DNA of 64,000 nt, from NCBI GenBank assembly GCA_005406025.1, contig BGZK01000009.1:620001-684000 (forward strand). The letters run 5' to 3'. The first letter of the stretch is position 1. The number at the start of each line of letters is the position of its first letter. The notes beneath the pieces are model-generated. The model searched no databases. It was not told where the DNA came from and was given only the letters and a program-made list of their open reading frames with translations. The position numbers were made by a program, and so were the translations under genes. Positions 10,735 to 22,804 of the stretch are shown here, piece by piece. The DNA comes from Eumeta japonica (lineage: Eukaryota > Arthropoda > Insecta > Lepidoptera > Psychidae).

Positions 10735-10905
10735 CATCGCCCCACCACCCCTCCATTAGATATTATGTTCCTATCCGAGAGGCCGGCAATGCATGGATGA
10801 CTTATGTGAAGTTGTTAGTGTCCATGGGTGAAAGTGACCATGTACTATGATGGTTCACATGCTCGTTTACCCCTCGGAAGTGCTATCACCCTCCTGCGAG
10901 TCGCT
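10735..10905 (+). mobile_element. Lepidopteran retroposon tail, copy 1
   Basis: GAGGCCGGCAATGCATGGAT, GTGTCCATGGGTGAAAGTG, then a TGCTCGTTTACCCCTC end. I recognise this order from a very common lepidopteran repeat (GGCCGGCAACGCA..., GTGTCCATGGGCGGC..., TGCTCGTTTGCC), thought to be a non-LTR or SINE 3' region. No coding frame remains. It pairs with 12,111-12,375 in the same orientation. Confidence 0.7.
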
Positions 10906-12110
10906 CATCCCTTATTTTTATTCAATCAAGTATACTGAATAAAAAAAAGAACTTTTGTATGGTTTTGTTGGGAATTAAATTCTCTTCAAAGATTATCTTT
11001 GGTTGAATTTAAAAAATCAACGCCGTTTCTAATCAAACGCTAATCAAAATCAACTGCTAATGAAAGTTCAATTTGCTTTATGGTGTTTATTTTTACTTAT
11101 TGATAAACACTTAATAAACAACTTTTTAAAGAGAAAAACTTAGTGATCTATTTTTTTTGGAATATTTAAAATCTAAAAAAATAGTTTTCATGCATCAATG
11201 AACATAAATAGGATTACTCTATTATTATTCTCTAGTTTTAGAATAACAATTTTTTTGAAAATTCCCTCTTTTTCAACTTTAAATCTTATTATTAATTAAA
11301 AACTCGGTAAAATCAATGTTTATGGTGAGTTCCACAATTCGACGACTGTATGAATAATCATTGAGATTTTGATAGAAATAAATAGTTTGTGAAGGCGAAA
11401 TATAACAAAAACTTTACTTAAAATAAAAAAAAATTATACGTAAAATAAACTTTATGTTCTTCATTATAAGTGAGACTATCATTATATTTAAAAATATAAG
11501 AAGAAACTACTTCAAAATCTAAACTAATTCAAGATTGCTTTATTGCTATAGTTATTCGCGCGTATATGCGTGCTTGAGTTCATGTGTGATATATATATAC
11601 ATAAAATCTAAAGTTGTATATTACGTATATTATTTCAATTTTTCTACTCCAATTAAAATATTGTACGTATTCTATAGAAAAAAAAATAAATGCACATAAA
11701 TCATTCTTTTCCGTGAGACCCGAATGTTATTTTTATTCTACGACAATAAATTCGAGAGGAAATTACTGATCCTCCCCATTTAACACAAATTGACTGTCTG
11801 AGTTGAACACCTGAGAGCAGTTTATTGTGTCTTTTTCTTGGCGAGAAAAAATATTATACTTGACTGAAATGTTTCTTTGAAGACGAAGATTGGCATTATT
11901 TCGAAATGACGCAAAATAGAAATGATGGAATAATAATTATACGTCTATACGAATAAAGAAATCTTATTTCTTAGATTTATCTATTCAAAGTTCATGTAAA
12001 TAGTTTTTTTAATGTATAGCCAACTCGGTTTCAGCATTGAAATGGGTCGGTTCAAAACGATGAGATACCACACTTTTACATAATACAGACGTAAAGTAGT
12101 AGCTTCTGCT
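10906..12110. other. AT-rich spacer between two retroposon tails
   Basis: No gene or named repeat. A short (TA)n run lies near 11,590. Confidence 0.45.
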
Positions 12111-12375
12111 GCCCATTTCTCACTCCATTACCCCATACCGCTTCCATCGCACTACTTTTTCTTCCATCGTGCTTCTCCCTCTTCCATCAGCCCACTCCCG
12201 CCTCATCGGACTAATTCCCCTCTATCAGATACCTTATTCCTATCCAACAAGTCGACAACACAATGATGACTCTTCTGAAGTTGCGAGTGTCCATGGACGG
12301 CGATGACGATCCACTTTCTGGTGGCTCATATGCTGCTTTCCCTCTCGAGAAGACTATAAAAAATATCTTTACATT
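12111..12375 (+). mobile_element. Lepidopteran retroposon tail, copy 2
   Basis: AAGTCGACAACACAATGATG, GAGTGTCCATGGACGGCGAT, then GTGGCTCATATGCTGC and a terminal ACTATAAAAAATA align in order with the 10.8-kb copy. The C- and T-rich lead (12,115-12,240, with CTTCCATCG repeated) looks like an internal short-period expansion. The A-rich end fits retroposition. Confidence 0.7.
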
Positions 12376-12456
12376 TTGAGATTCTAGAAAACCATTCTAA
12401 CCATTTTTACGATGGTGTTTGTACGTGTATGTAACTCTCTCTCTCTGTCTTTCTGC

Positions 12457-12458
<2 letters not shown>

Positions 12459-12506
<48 letters not shown>
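12459..12506 (+). repeat. (GT)24 microsatellite
   Basis: Uninterrupted GT dinucleotides, preceded by a CT-rich run and followed by GAGAGAGAGG. Likely polymorphic in length; the open frame through it is an artefact. Confidence 0.95.
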
Positions 12507-12509
<3 letters not shown>

Positions 12510-12519
12510 AGAAAGAGAG

Positions 12520-13112
12520 AGAGGAGAGTGATAATGATTTATTTGTCGAGAATTATAATCACTTAGAAGGTTCAGTACATTTTAAGAAATATGAAAATAG
12601 GATACTTAAAAATTTGTTACAAAATATAATCAGCTCTTTTCCTCAAAAAATAACGTTAACCGTCACAAACTTCATCAAATTTGATGGTTTCCTTTAAGAA
12701 ATATCGTTAACAAAAAATTATTTTCTTTTCTTTATTATTATTATTTATATGCCATTAAAAATTAATAATGTTTTTGTAGACATTTCCGACAATGCATTAG
12801 AAACAATTAAATGTTTGTATTTGAATTTACACTCTTATACGTTTGCTGCAACAAGGTATACGCCATCAAGTTTTACATATATCTGTCTCGCTCGCAATAT
12901 ATTCCCGGATCCACGTACAAACAATTTCTACTATTTATTGTATCATTACTAATACCTCTATGCTACGCGTAGATTAGCATATATGAATTGATAGAAGGCC
13001 GTGTTTTATCGTGCTCTTAAAAATAAATTATTGCATTAATGGTACAGCTATATTGATTTATGTGACCATAAAAACGTATACCTAAATAAAATTAATGACT
13101 CTCATATAACAT
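12520..13112. other. AT-rich spacer
   Basis: Nothing recognised besides short ATT runs near 12,735. Confidence 0.4.
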
Positions 13113-13521
13113 TAGGGTGGTGCAAAAAACTATTCGTTTTTTAGAAATGTTTCCATTAGTTGTGTATTCTAATCAATTATTTTACTGAGTGAAAGTAAAA
13201 ATAAAAATTGATTCTTAATATGAATATATAAAGGTCGCTCGAAAACATCAAAAGCAATGCATTTAAAAATTAAAAATAAAATATTAGCAAACTTTAAAAA
13301 TGAATATTTGAGACCTAAGAATTTATGATACCTTTTTTGCTCACAAAGTTTTACTGTAACTCGCAAAAATTAAAACAAATTGAATTTATATATTTTTAAG
13401 AATCTTAGCGACGTTTAGAATTTTTTCAAGCTGATTTTTGGCGAAGGCTTTTAAAACATGATAAACCAACTTATTTCCTAAAGAGATTCGAAAAAATAGT
13501 CGGTTTTCTTGCGCCACCCTA
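13113..13521. mobile_element. mariner/Tc1-type MITE flanked by TA
   Basis: The left end GGGTGGTGCAAAAAACTATT (13,115 on) mirrors the right end, whose complement reads GGGTGGCGCAAGAAAACCG (from 13,519). Both ends are bordered by TA (13,113-13,114 and 13,520-13,521), the duplication made by the Tc1/mariner superfamily. The interior is about 405 bp, AT-rich, without transposase motifs. Confidence 0.8.
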
Positions 13522-13542
13522 ATATATTGTTTTCATAATCAC

Positions 13543-13630
13543 ATATACACATGCATGTATGTGCGTGTACGCGATGTGCGCGTGCATGTGCGTGTGCCTG
13601 TGCGTGCCTGCGTGAGGGGTGTGTGTATGC

Positions 13631-13677
<47 letters not shown>

Positions 13678-13680
13678 TGA
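13543..13680 (+). repeat. Alternating purine-pyrimidine tract with (GT)18 core
   Basis: Near-continuous GT/GC alternation; the pure (GT)18 core is 13,639-13,674, with GCGTGCATGTGCG-type units before it. Such tracts can adopt left-handed DNA. It starts about 20 bp from the end of the MITE at 13,521. Confidence 0.9.
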
Positions 13681-13739
13681 TTCTAGAAAGATTCTTAATG
13701 TGGATAAGGTACATAAATTACAACACAAAGTAGTTATTA

Positions 13740-15440
13740 GCTATAACAGGGTGGAAACTTCAGCAAGGCCTGAGCGGACGGCGGGAAGGGTCCTTTTTGA
13801 ATTTCAAAGGGGAACGAATGAGAATGGCACTCTTTTGAACGACAAAGGCCACTCGGACTTGATGCTAGCGATCTGTGTGCTACTTCGCGCGTTCGAGTGC
13901 TATTGCACATTGGATCGTTCTATTCATCTCTCGTGTAGTTTATGGCAAAATTTATAGTCTTATGCCAGTATATGTGTATCGTTGAAATGGTACGTTGAAT
14001 AGCTCACATGAGGTAAAACGTATGTCGGTAGAGCCTTTATATGTTAGATATTGGCAATTATCAGCACCAATGAACGATAGAAAGAAAGAAATAATTATTA
14101 TACAGTACATAGAATAACCGCCGAGAAATTCCTTTATAATTATACTCAACACATGAAAGTTAAATCTGTGAAAATCGATCTCTAGCATCACTTAATTAAT
14201 ATAATAATTGACAATTTTTTTTTGTTTTGAGCCGGTATTTGATACCATTTTTAAATTTGTTAAGCCTAATTTAATTTTATTACTTCGTTAAAAATTTCAC
14301 ATCAGTTCTTTAAACAAATTTTGATATAGTCGCCCATAGAACAATTATTGACCATTGGCAATGATTATCTACGACAAACGCTCACCATACAAAAATCCTT
14401 AATGTTTTTGTGTATTGTTCATGGAAATGTATTCACGATGGGCATAAACAACATTATCTTATGTAAATTATTAGTAAAGCATTTATTGTTTTTATCGCAT
14501 GCAATGTAAAAGTCCCCCAAACAAAAATACCATATAATATTACACTGTAAACGGGGCTAAAGTAAACCAAGGTAAAGTAAAGTAAACCTCGTTACAATCA
14601 TATGTCTTAATCGTCTTATTAACGTAATTTCCAAAGCCGCAGAGCCCAGTCTCCCAGCCACCCTCGCAACTTATGAAACCTATTTCAAATTAATGTCTAT
14701 GGTCGCGCTTAAAAACAAAACTCCACTAACTAAATAGCTATGATTTACTATGCCTGTAAAAAAGATTTAACGCAATAAGATCGTAATGTATAACAGTTGA
14801 ATATTTTAATTATAGTGAAAAAGCGGCGAATATATCATGTAAATTTATTTATTCACTAGCGTTAATTTCTGATTAATTTTTCGTATTCAATAGATGAAAA
14901 GAGATTGAACGGAACATTTTGAAAATTCGTCAAGCACCACAAAATGTGTCCAAAAATTACAGAGGCAGTAGAGGAACTTGTTCATAAATGTAGGAGAATC
15001 ACTTTGCGTAACTTAGAGCAATTTCAATTCTAAAAATAATTCACTTGCACCTCTGTCTGCGCAAGCGATGTCAAAGGTGAGTGCCGCAGAAATTTACTGA
15101 CGAGTAGAAAAAGGCTCAAATAAGATTGTATAAAGTTATGATACAAAATTTAATGCAGACGAAAAATGTAAATATACAATACCGTGATATATATACATAC
15201 AATACATATGATAAAAAAATTTGGTAAAACCAAATGCCTTAAGCACTCGTACCATACATATGTTATTTAAATTAGAGGTTTGTGATAACATATGAGCTTT
15301 TCATCAAAGATCCTCTTTTTTATTTTTAACTTTCAAATTGTTTTATAGTAAACTTGAATCGAAAAAAGGATAGATAATTTCATATTTATTAAACATCATA
15401 ATACAAAATTATATGTGTAGTTCAATGCATGATTTTTTTC
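13740..15440. other. Unassigned stretch
   Basis: 13,740-13,930 is somewhat CG-enriched (GCGGACGGCGGGAAGGG) but no protein or repeat is recognised. A small GTAAAGTAAAGTAAAC iteration lies near 14,575. The rest is AT-rich. Confidence 0.4.
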
Positions 15441-15458
15441 ACTTTTAACGAAAATGTT

Positions 15459-15537
15459 ATTATATTACTGCCGCCATCTGTTGGCAATTACAAAAAATAT
15501 TATATCACTAGCGCCATCTGTTGGCAATCACAAAAAT
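15459..15537 (+). repeat. Tandem pair with GCCATCTGTTGGCAA
   Basis: Two adjacent units of about 39 bp, each with ATTATAT, then GCGCCATCTGTTGGCAA (first copy CCGCCATC) and CACAAAAA or TACAAAAA. GCGCCATCT words are frequent in lepidopteran DNA and also mark the end of the element at 32,961. Confidence 0.85.
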
Positions 15538-15539
15538 TA

Positions 15540-18050
15540 ACAACTTCACCCTCACTCTCAGCCTCTATTTTAGATATTTAAGCGAAATGGCGGATCACAA
15601 TATGAATAACTGCCAGTTAAAAAATTCAATTACTATAAAATAAAATCAAAGCTAATCGGTACTATATCAAGCTTTGATTTTCAATACAGTTATTCCCAAT
15701 CCATTAGTTATGAGATTGAAAGAGAAATTAAGTTTAAAAGTTAATTTTTTTTTAATTGTCGTGGTCACATCATGTATAGACGGGATTTTCAGGCGACAGT
15801 ATAAGTATACCTACACTCGCGCTTAAGGCATGCAAAATCGTTATAAAATTGAAATCCCGAAACAAAACACGAATTGATCACAAAGTGTTTCGACAAAAAG
15901 CCAGCACTAAAAATAATGATCTCCTATATGAATATTGCAACAAATATATAATAATAAATCCTTATTTCCTTCACAATAGTTGAAGAACATAAAACTACAA
16001 AGAATGTGTAACACTAGGTTTTATTGTGGGGACTGGAGCCTAAGCTAAGTTAGTGTTGTGTTAGGCACAGGTCTCCAGGCACCCACCCCTGAGCATCTCG
16101 GTAACATATGACGCAATTAAATTTTTACAATTCTATTCAAGTGTCAAAATCAATAATCAAAATAGACACGGGAGAAAACGAAAACGCGTGAAATAATAGA
16201 AAACTTAAATAGAAAACACAATCAAATATTACAATCTTAATCGAGCCATCTGTCTAGTTAATTTAATCAAATTTGATTCAATGCGGAACAAACTATGATG
16301 TAGTTGACGACTTGCTAGCGCACATACAGGGATAGACGATAAATGGGTGAGCCTGATAGGCGACCCTTAAAAGGTAAGAAGGTAAAACTCAAAGACGCCG
16401 CGTCGCCAACCAGTGACGAGCGTTTTCAAAGTCGACACGTTCCAGACTTCAATCCGAACGGACGCAACGAGGGCTCGCGTCCTTGCGACTGGTGGTACGA
16501 AGTGAACTTTATTTTTGTTGTTTGTTACTTTAGTGTTGACTTTAAAAAGATTCGTCGTGCAGAAGACGCAAAGAGATAAATGATTGAATGTAATAATATA
16601 AACTCACGCCTATTTCGCAGAAGGGCAGACAGAGACTATAGACTTCCGCATAGTACGATCTGATTGAAACGTTTTCCTGTAAAATCAGTTACGGCAATAT
16701 CGTTAGAAAACCGAATGACTGTCAATTTTACAGTAATGTGTATCGATCTGCACCAAAGTTGTGCGCTAGTTGCGCAAGACTGATAGAAACGTTGCGACAT
16801 TTCTGACATCCCTGCTAGAGTTGTTAAATTTTGTAAAGGGAATAATCTAAGAATTTGACCGCATTCACTGTATTCTTCTGATCTGATCCTTTAAAATGTT
16901 TACTTTTTGCTGAACTTCAAAAAGTACTTTAAAAAAAAGAGCGTTCAGAGCAAAAGAAAATGCGCCGCCTTCAATTTACTGATTGCCGAGACTCTCACTA
17001 GAGTGGGAAAAAGTTTTTGTGAACTAGTTTCTGGCTATAGACAAGTGAACGAATGGTCATTGTATTTTGAAGGCATAGAGTCGTGTAATAAACGATAAAC
17101 ACATAAATTTGTAATTGATTTTTAGCGGGATCCGCTTACCAAAATGGACTGAAATATATTTAATGTAACTCATCTACCGTTTTGATGGTTATTCCGTTAA
17201 AATTACAATTTTATAAAAGAAAATGAATAATGTGTATGATACCTCACTTATGAAACATGTCATAACACAAATGCAATATATATTTCACAAAAATGCGACA
17301 ACCGTAGATAACATAAAAACAACAGTTACAATATTAAATTAATAAAAAACTGAAAAAAAAAGTATCAGAGTAGCATCTGACCTCACATACGCATTTATAT
17401 ATTATACAATAGAAAAAAATATAATAAGTAAATTGGAAAATATTTAAATCCAAATTCTAACTGTCTATATATTAACCCCAAAATCAAACCACTGAACCTA
17501 TAAAGCTGAAATTTTGACAACTTATTCCTAATATCATAGACAACCACGAAGAAATATTTGTAATATTCTATCCTTAAAAAAAAAGGAAGGAAAAGGGAGG
17601 GTGTAAGTTCATGTGGAAGTATCAGTAGTTTTTATTTGGTATCGTAAAAATTCATATTTTTCTTCAATGCGTTACAAATAAGGATTTACGTATATCAGCG
17701 ATTTTAATAATACAACCCAAAATTATGGAATGGAATGGGCGACGACGAATTGAATGGGGGTTCCATTAATTATGAAGCTATGGTCATGGAAATTGGTATT
17801 TGAAATTTTCATTTGAAAATATACGTATTTCAAGGTTGAAATAGACTAGGGAGAACCTAAAATGGAAGCGGCTTGGTAATTGAATGCGAGATGGAGGTAA
17901 GTAGAATCTAATTTGTTCCACATTTTGACTGAGAATGAACTAGGAGCGAAATTAAAAGCAGGGCAATGGATCTAAAGAACCTACAGCGTAAACGGCTCCA
18001 TGAATGAAAGAAGGCGAAAAGTCGGACTTACGGTGGAACGGGAGTCGATA
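15540..18050. other. Unassigned stretch with a CG-richer part at 16.3-16.6 kb
   Basis: 16,343-16,579 is open for 78 codons (plus) in a less AT-rich patch (GACGCCGCGTCGCC); I recognise no domain. 16,040-16,100 carries CACAGGTCTCCAGGCACCC, possibly retroelement debris. From about 17,730 the sequence becomes purine-rich with GAATTGAA and GGAATGG words and leads into the minisatellite. Confidence 0.4.
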
Positions 18051-18200
18051 AAACCTAATATGGCTTTAATTTTGAGAGAAAAATCTAGTACGTCCCTAGC
18101 TTTAAGAGAAAAACCTAGTACGGCCCTAACTTTGAGAGAAAAACCTAGTACGACCTTAGCTTTGAGATGAAAATCTAATATGGCCATAGCTTTGAAACAG
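18051..18200 (+). repeat. Five-unit 30-bp minisatellite
   Basis: Units start at 18,051, 18,081, 18,111, 18,141 and 18,171, each like AAACCTAGTACGGCCCTAAC followed by TTTGAGAGAA. Because 30 is a multiple of 3, one minus-strand frame stays open and repeats VLGFSLKAR-like decapeptides (68 codons, 17,981-18,187). The purine-rich flanks (17,750-18,050 and 18,200-18,360) look like older, decayed units. Confidence 0.9.
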
Positions 18201-18476
18201 AGAATAGGACCAGCATGTGACTTAGATTAAAATGTGGGTCGAATGAATTTAAATGACCGAAATCGCAACGTACAGTGGCACCGGAATTGAAATGGAGATG
18301 AAAACCGAGATCAAGTTCATAATTGAAAGAGAAATCGCTCAAAAATAAATATGACGGAATTCATTCTATCGCCATAAGGGCGGAATGAGCGGACAGTTAG
18401 TTTGAATGTGAATTTATTATTTTAAAGTAATCCTTGCAGACAATCTCACGCAAACTTTTCAGAACACCCTTATTAA

Positions 18477-19003
18477 TTTTTAGGGATCCGTGCCTTAAAA
18501 GAAAAAAAGGAACCCCTACAAGATTACTTCCTTGTCTGTCTGTCGGTCTGTTAAGATCGTTTTTCTCAGGAACATGTAGAGTTATGGAGTTGAAATCGAT
18601 ACCTAGAACTTATAGTCTGCGGTCTCTTAAAGCTGTAAAAAATCAAGACCCTAAGTCAATGCAATCAAAAAATACGGCCTTTCATGTCTTATATTTTAAA
18701 ATTCACAAGCAAATCAAAGTCTATAGGGTACTTTCCATTAACTTAGATTCATGAGATTTGGCAAGAGGATACGTCTCACAGCACAAGTAAAGGCAAAAAC
18801 AAACTGAAAATTGTTGACTTGTGCTTGTCATACGATTTTTTTTAATTTTAAAATTTCCTGGGATCGATATCTCGCCAGTATCGGCATCAGAGACAGGCAA
18901 AAATCATCGAGACTCGATAGATCGATGGATGAAATGTCTACGTACGTAATTAAGTCTGTACGGAATCCTTAGAGTGCCAATTTATTGTTAGCTTTTTTTT
19001 TTG
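18477..19003 (+). mobile_element. GGGTTCCGTA-family repeat (family B), complete-looking copy
   Basis: Begins TTTTTAGGGATCCGTGCC, then GGAACCCCTACAAGATTAC and CTTGTCTGTCTGTCGGTCTG, and ends TGTACGGAATCCTTAGAGTG before a T-run. The ends are imperfect inverses (AGGGATCCGTGCC against AAGGATTCCGTAC). I know this head-to-tail wording from a very abundant lepidopteran repeat. No transposase; the 106-codon frame is spurious. Confidence 0.75.
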
Positions 19004-20100
19004 GATAATTAATACATCAATGTACGTATTAAGACATATTAGTAGATAAATGACATCATGGCAGTTGCCAAAAGGGTGATGTACAAAACTTTTACTTTTA
19101 CTTTTACAAGACAATTACTCCACTAAGAAAATTTTATTTATTCTTGGGTAAAAAATTTCCGAGACGCAACTTTGAATTTGTGCTGACTAAGAAGAGCAGT
19201 TGTAATTTTTTCGAAATTTATGCGTAAATCGAAAACGACAATTAACATTTTCTTTGACAGCGAAACGAAATGTCGACTTAAAACCTGCGTGTCGGCAAAC
19301 GTTCAATAGAACCTTCATAGGCATCTGAATTGTGCAAATACGCGTCGAGCCCGAGGCCGTGGGGCGATGTCATGGAGAAGGCTTTTGGCTGACAGTGAGT
19401 CGTTTATTGTTTTAGGAGAAGCCGGCTCTGGGCTATGAAAATGTTAGGTTTTTAACATTTTTACATGTAGAAACGTATACGTCTGCGGTGTTACGTCGAA
19501 GAGAATATTTTTTTTTTTTTTTCTCATTTTTCAATAATTTAATTCCGAAACGAAATATTTACTGAGTAAATAGCGTCACATTTCCATTCGTTGAGTTAGA
19601 AAATTAAGTTTATATTAAATAGACCTTCAAACGATATATAAAACATGCTTGGAGATATTGAACATAATAAAAGATGAATGGTTACATCGCGAATATTTTA
19701 AAGCGAAGTCTGTTACAATTAAAAACAATATAATTATTGGAATTATGGAATTATATAATCATTGGATTATTAAAATTTTTATACATTATGACATATGGTT
19801 AAGCTTCTAATTACATACAAGTTTAATTAGATAGACTAAACAAGTATCTGGATTAGTGAATTTATAAATTGAAATCAAGTAGATACATGTGAAACGGGAT
19901 TAAATTTATTTAATTACAAAGTTTCTCTTGTGACCACATTTAATCCGTATCAAAGACGACCTTCATTTCTGATATTCGAACAATTATATCTAGAAATTTT
20001 TTTTAAACATTTTTCAGTTATCTGTTTAACACTGTCTTTGTCTCTCCTACGATTTACAACAGATACGATTTAATTAAGTATTACCATAGATATTGTAATA
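19004..20100. other. Unassigned stretch
   Basis: A CG-richer island at 19,260-19,440 (CGCGTCGAGCCCGAGGCCG) lies in otherwise AT-rich sequence. No gene recognised; poly-T run near 19,510. Confidence 0.4.
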
Positions 20101-20545
20101 GTTGGTCCAGTAACAGTCGTCACTGAAACAATCTATATCGTTAGTTTCGCCAACGATGCGACGCCAACGCCAAAAGCATAAGTTCTTCGCTGTTCTCGAT
20201 CCATTAGAGCTATAGTTAATTCTCAAACGGTACACAAAAATGCATGGAAAAGGCCGGCTAAGCGCATCGAGCGACGACCTGTTGACAAATTAACGAGAGA
20301 GTAAATAACGTGCTGTGTATAACGGAAGACCATTAGCCATTCTGTCTGTCCCGGAAAAAGCTCGCCTCGAACATACGAAGTGCCGTAATGGCGAAAGGAA
20401 ATTACCGAATCACGTTTACAATGTCCTTATAAAGCACTTTGTGATATTTTCAGCGGTCAGTTAAACAAAACTCGCCGACGCTAAGAAATTTTTAACAAAA
20501 AATTGGTTGCCTGTAAAGTCGGTATACGGGCGAAAGTTTTACGTG
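20101..20545. promoter_or_regulatory. Candidate cis-regulatory block
   Basis: About 450 bp with raised CG, few homopolymer runs and words such as TTAGCCATTC, GACAAATTAACG and AAAGCACTTTGTG. No coding frame or repeat family. The contrast with the AT-rich flanks is the evidence. Confidence 0.22.
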
Positions 20546-20625
20546 ACAACGACTTTGAATGGTAAAATCATTTTAATGTGAATATTCATTCGTATAGTAG
20601 GAAGAAGGATGAAATAATAGTAACA

Positions 20626-20686
20626 ATTTAAAACATTTATTTATACAAAGAATTATATTTAAAACATTAATTTATACAAAGAATCT
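20626..20686 (+). repeat. 31-bp tandem dimer
   Basis: ATTTAAAACATTTATTTATA-type unit repeated once at a 31-bp period, the copies differing by one or two bases. A recent local duplication. Confidence 0.85.
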
Positions 20687-20789
20687 CGCACTGAATTTCA
20701 TATTAACAAAATTTTATTTTTACCTTTACACATACATACGTATTTATATACAAATATACATACAATAACTTGCAATACATTTGCAAGCT

Positions 20790-21015
20790 ATGCACTAATT
20801 CTCTAGTGCTGCGCGCGCGGCAGACCGATCATAGTTGAGTGGGAGAGAGACGCAAGGCATTCGGCGGGCCCCTCTCTCGTTCGGTGACTCATCGTAACGT
20901 TACCGAGCGTTACACTTTTTCATAAGTGACTCCCAGCCGCAACCTAATTTAAGACGTTGTCACGTCAAAACTCATACATCACTGTGCATTGTCGAATGTT
21001 GGAGCGAGAATGTAT
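20790..21015. other. CG-rich repeat-like segment
   Basis: Contains GTGCTGCGCGCGCGGCAGAC, the perfect palindrome GTAACGTTAC (20,894-20,903), then ACTTTTTCATAAGTGACTCC and AAGACGTTGTCACGTC. I have an impression of having seen the last part as a dispersed lepidopteran repeat but cannot name it. Confidence 0.35.
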
Positions 21016-21175
21016 GAAAGTAGAAATGCAAGATCAGACAAGCAGATGTAATTGATAAACATGAAAATTATTAGCAACTTGAAACGTGTTTAAGATATAT
21101 TAATTTTGGTAATATTTTCTATTTATAAACTGTATATTAGTGCTGATACATATAAATAAAATAGTAAATGAACGG

Positions 21176-21425
21176 TCAGGTCGCCTTGGTTAAGAGTGTT
21201 GCTTCCATACGAGAAGTTCTACTAGTAATCCTGACAAGGGGCAAAATGATCAATGAATTTTTAAATTAAATTAAATTAAACCGGTCGCGCTGTGCCTCCG
21301 AGAGCACGGTTTGACCGCCGTTTCTAAACGCTGTTATCGCTTAGTGTCAACGCCCATTAGCAACCCCCGATCTGCGCTGAGCCAGCACGGGGGTCTTAAC
21401 GCTCAAGTCCGTCAACCTGGCATTA
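21176..21425 (+). mobile_element. tRNA-derived SINE, AGAGCACG family, copy 2
   Basis: A tRNA-like head (CGCCTTGGTTAAGAGTG, then AGTTCTACTAGTAATCC as a weak B box), an AAATTAAATTAAATTAAA spacer, and a body with CCGAGAGCACGG and GCGCTGAGCC. The order matches the copy at 4,380-4,605. Diverged, so family membership is likely rather than certain. Confidence 0.55.
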
Positions 21426-21429
21426 CTAT

Positions 21430-22800
21430 TTCGAGAAGTTATGAGTCATAATGACGATGAAAACCAAACAACAAAGATAAATTATGTATTGTCATATAAA
21501 ATAAATCCATGATTTGTGTATGATCTCCTTTATTTCAATACGGCTAACATAATATTCCCATAGCCGTCAGATAACGTTTGATGTCATTAACTCTCCGTAT
21601 TTTACCTCGGAGAGGTAGTGCATGTATTTTTTTTAATAATTGTAAAAATATGTATTTAATTTAATTATTTAACGTTATACGAAAACTAATATTTCACAAT
21701 AACGAACAAACTGGAAAACAATAAAAAGCAAGTTTTTCAAGAACAAGTACGAATAATGTAATTTCGATCTACCTACAAATAATGGCTACCTGATAAAATA
21801 TATAAAATACAGGTCTACTTTAAGTTAGTTAATTTTGCTATACACTAATTAGTAACGGTAATAAATACTAAAATAATATAAGATCATTAAATTGCTTTTT
21901 TTTACATATATAAAAATACATAATGATTGTATATATTATAATTCCGAAGTTATTCGAATAAACTACTACAGAGACGATTTCTGAAAAAAAATATTAAGGT
22001 GGATTATAGTAAATTTACTTATTTATAAAGCGATTAATCTTGAAAATTATGTTCTCGTATGTCGTTAGAATAACCACGCAATTATTATGTTCTCTTTGTA
22101 GACACGTCTTTTTTCTTAATTGAATATTTGGATCGACTATGAAAAATAATACTTTTTCATTCCATTAGATTAAAGAAATAAAAGTGGAAAATATCAAACT
22201 GCTGTTACATTATTTTATTATTTGTAAGTTTGGAATATATATTATATAAGTTTCACGTTTCATCAAAAGTCTCCTGATCTTTTTATTTCACGAATCAGTT
22301 TATTTTATTATTACTGTCAAACATTTAAAATGTGAAAAATTCTGTAAATGAGTTTTTATCATTGCTATTTAAATAAATAGCAGTGACTAAAAATGAATTT
22401 TCTTATTATTAAATTTTTTTGATAAGAAAAATAAACGTTTATTTGAAATATAAACGTTATTATAAATTTAATTACATTTATGTAGAACAACAGTATAATA
22501 AGGAATTACAACACTTAAATTCTGATCCTACTTAACATATCAAAAATTTCATTCTTTGGATTTATAAAACAAAATACAACTATTTAATCACTCAAATTTT
22601 TCATCAAATTAACATTAAAAAAATTACCTTTAATCAGAAGCGAATCGCAGATTTCTCTGAGGATATCTTTCTGGAACATTTGAAAAAATTGAAACATTCG
22701 AAAGCGTTCGTAGAAACATCTGAAAATGTTCAAACTTTCATTTCACGGAATACCATCTAGCTTCTCGTTATCAATGTTTGTTTATGATTTTATCGTGACT
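21430..22800. other. Very AT-rich stretch
   Basis: Nothing coding. A small inverted repeat CTCTCCG/CGGAGAG sits at 21,591-21,614. The rest is AT-rich. Confidence 0.45.
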
Positions 22801-22804
22801 GTGC

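Noticed and set aside
13478..13957. Open frames on both strands at the GT tract (His/Thr, Cys/Val repeats)
   Set aside because: They are translations of an alternating GT/AC microsatellite and have no protein character.
18051..18200. CRISPR array because of evenly spaced 30-bp units
   Set aside because: Units are contiguous with no unique spacers, and the context is eukaryotic; it is a minisatellite.
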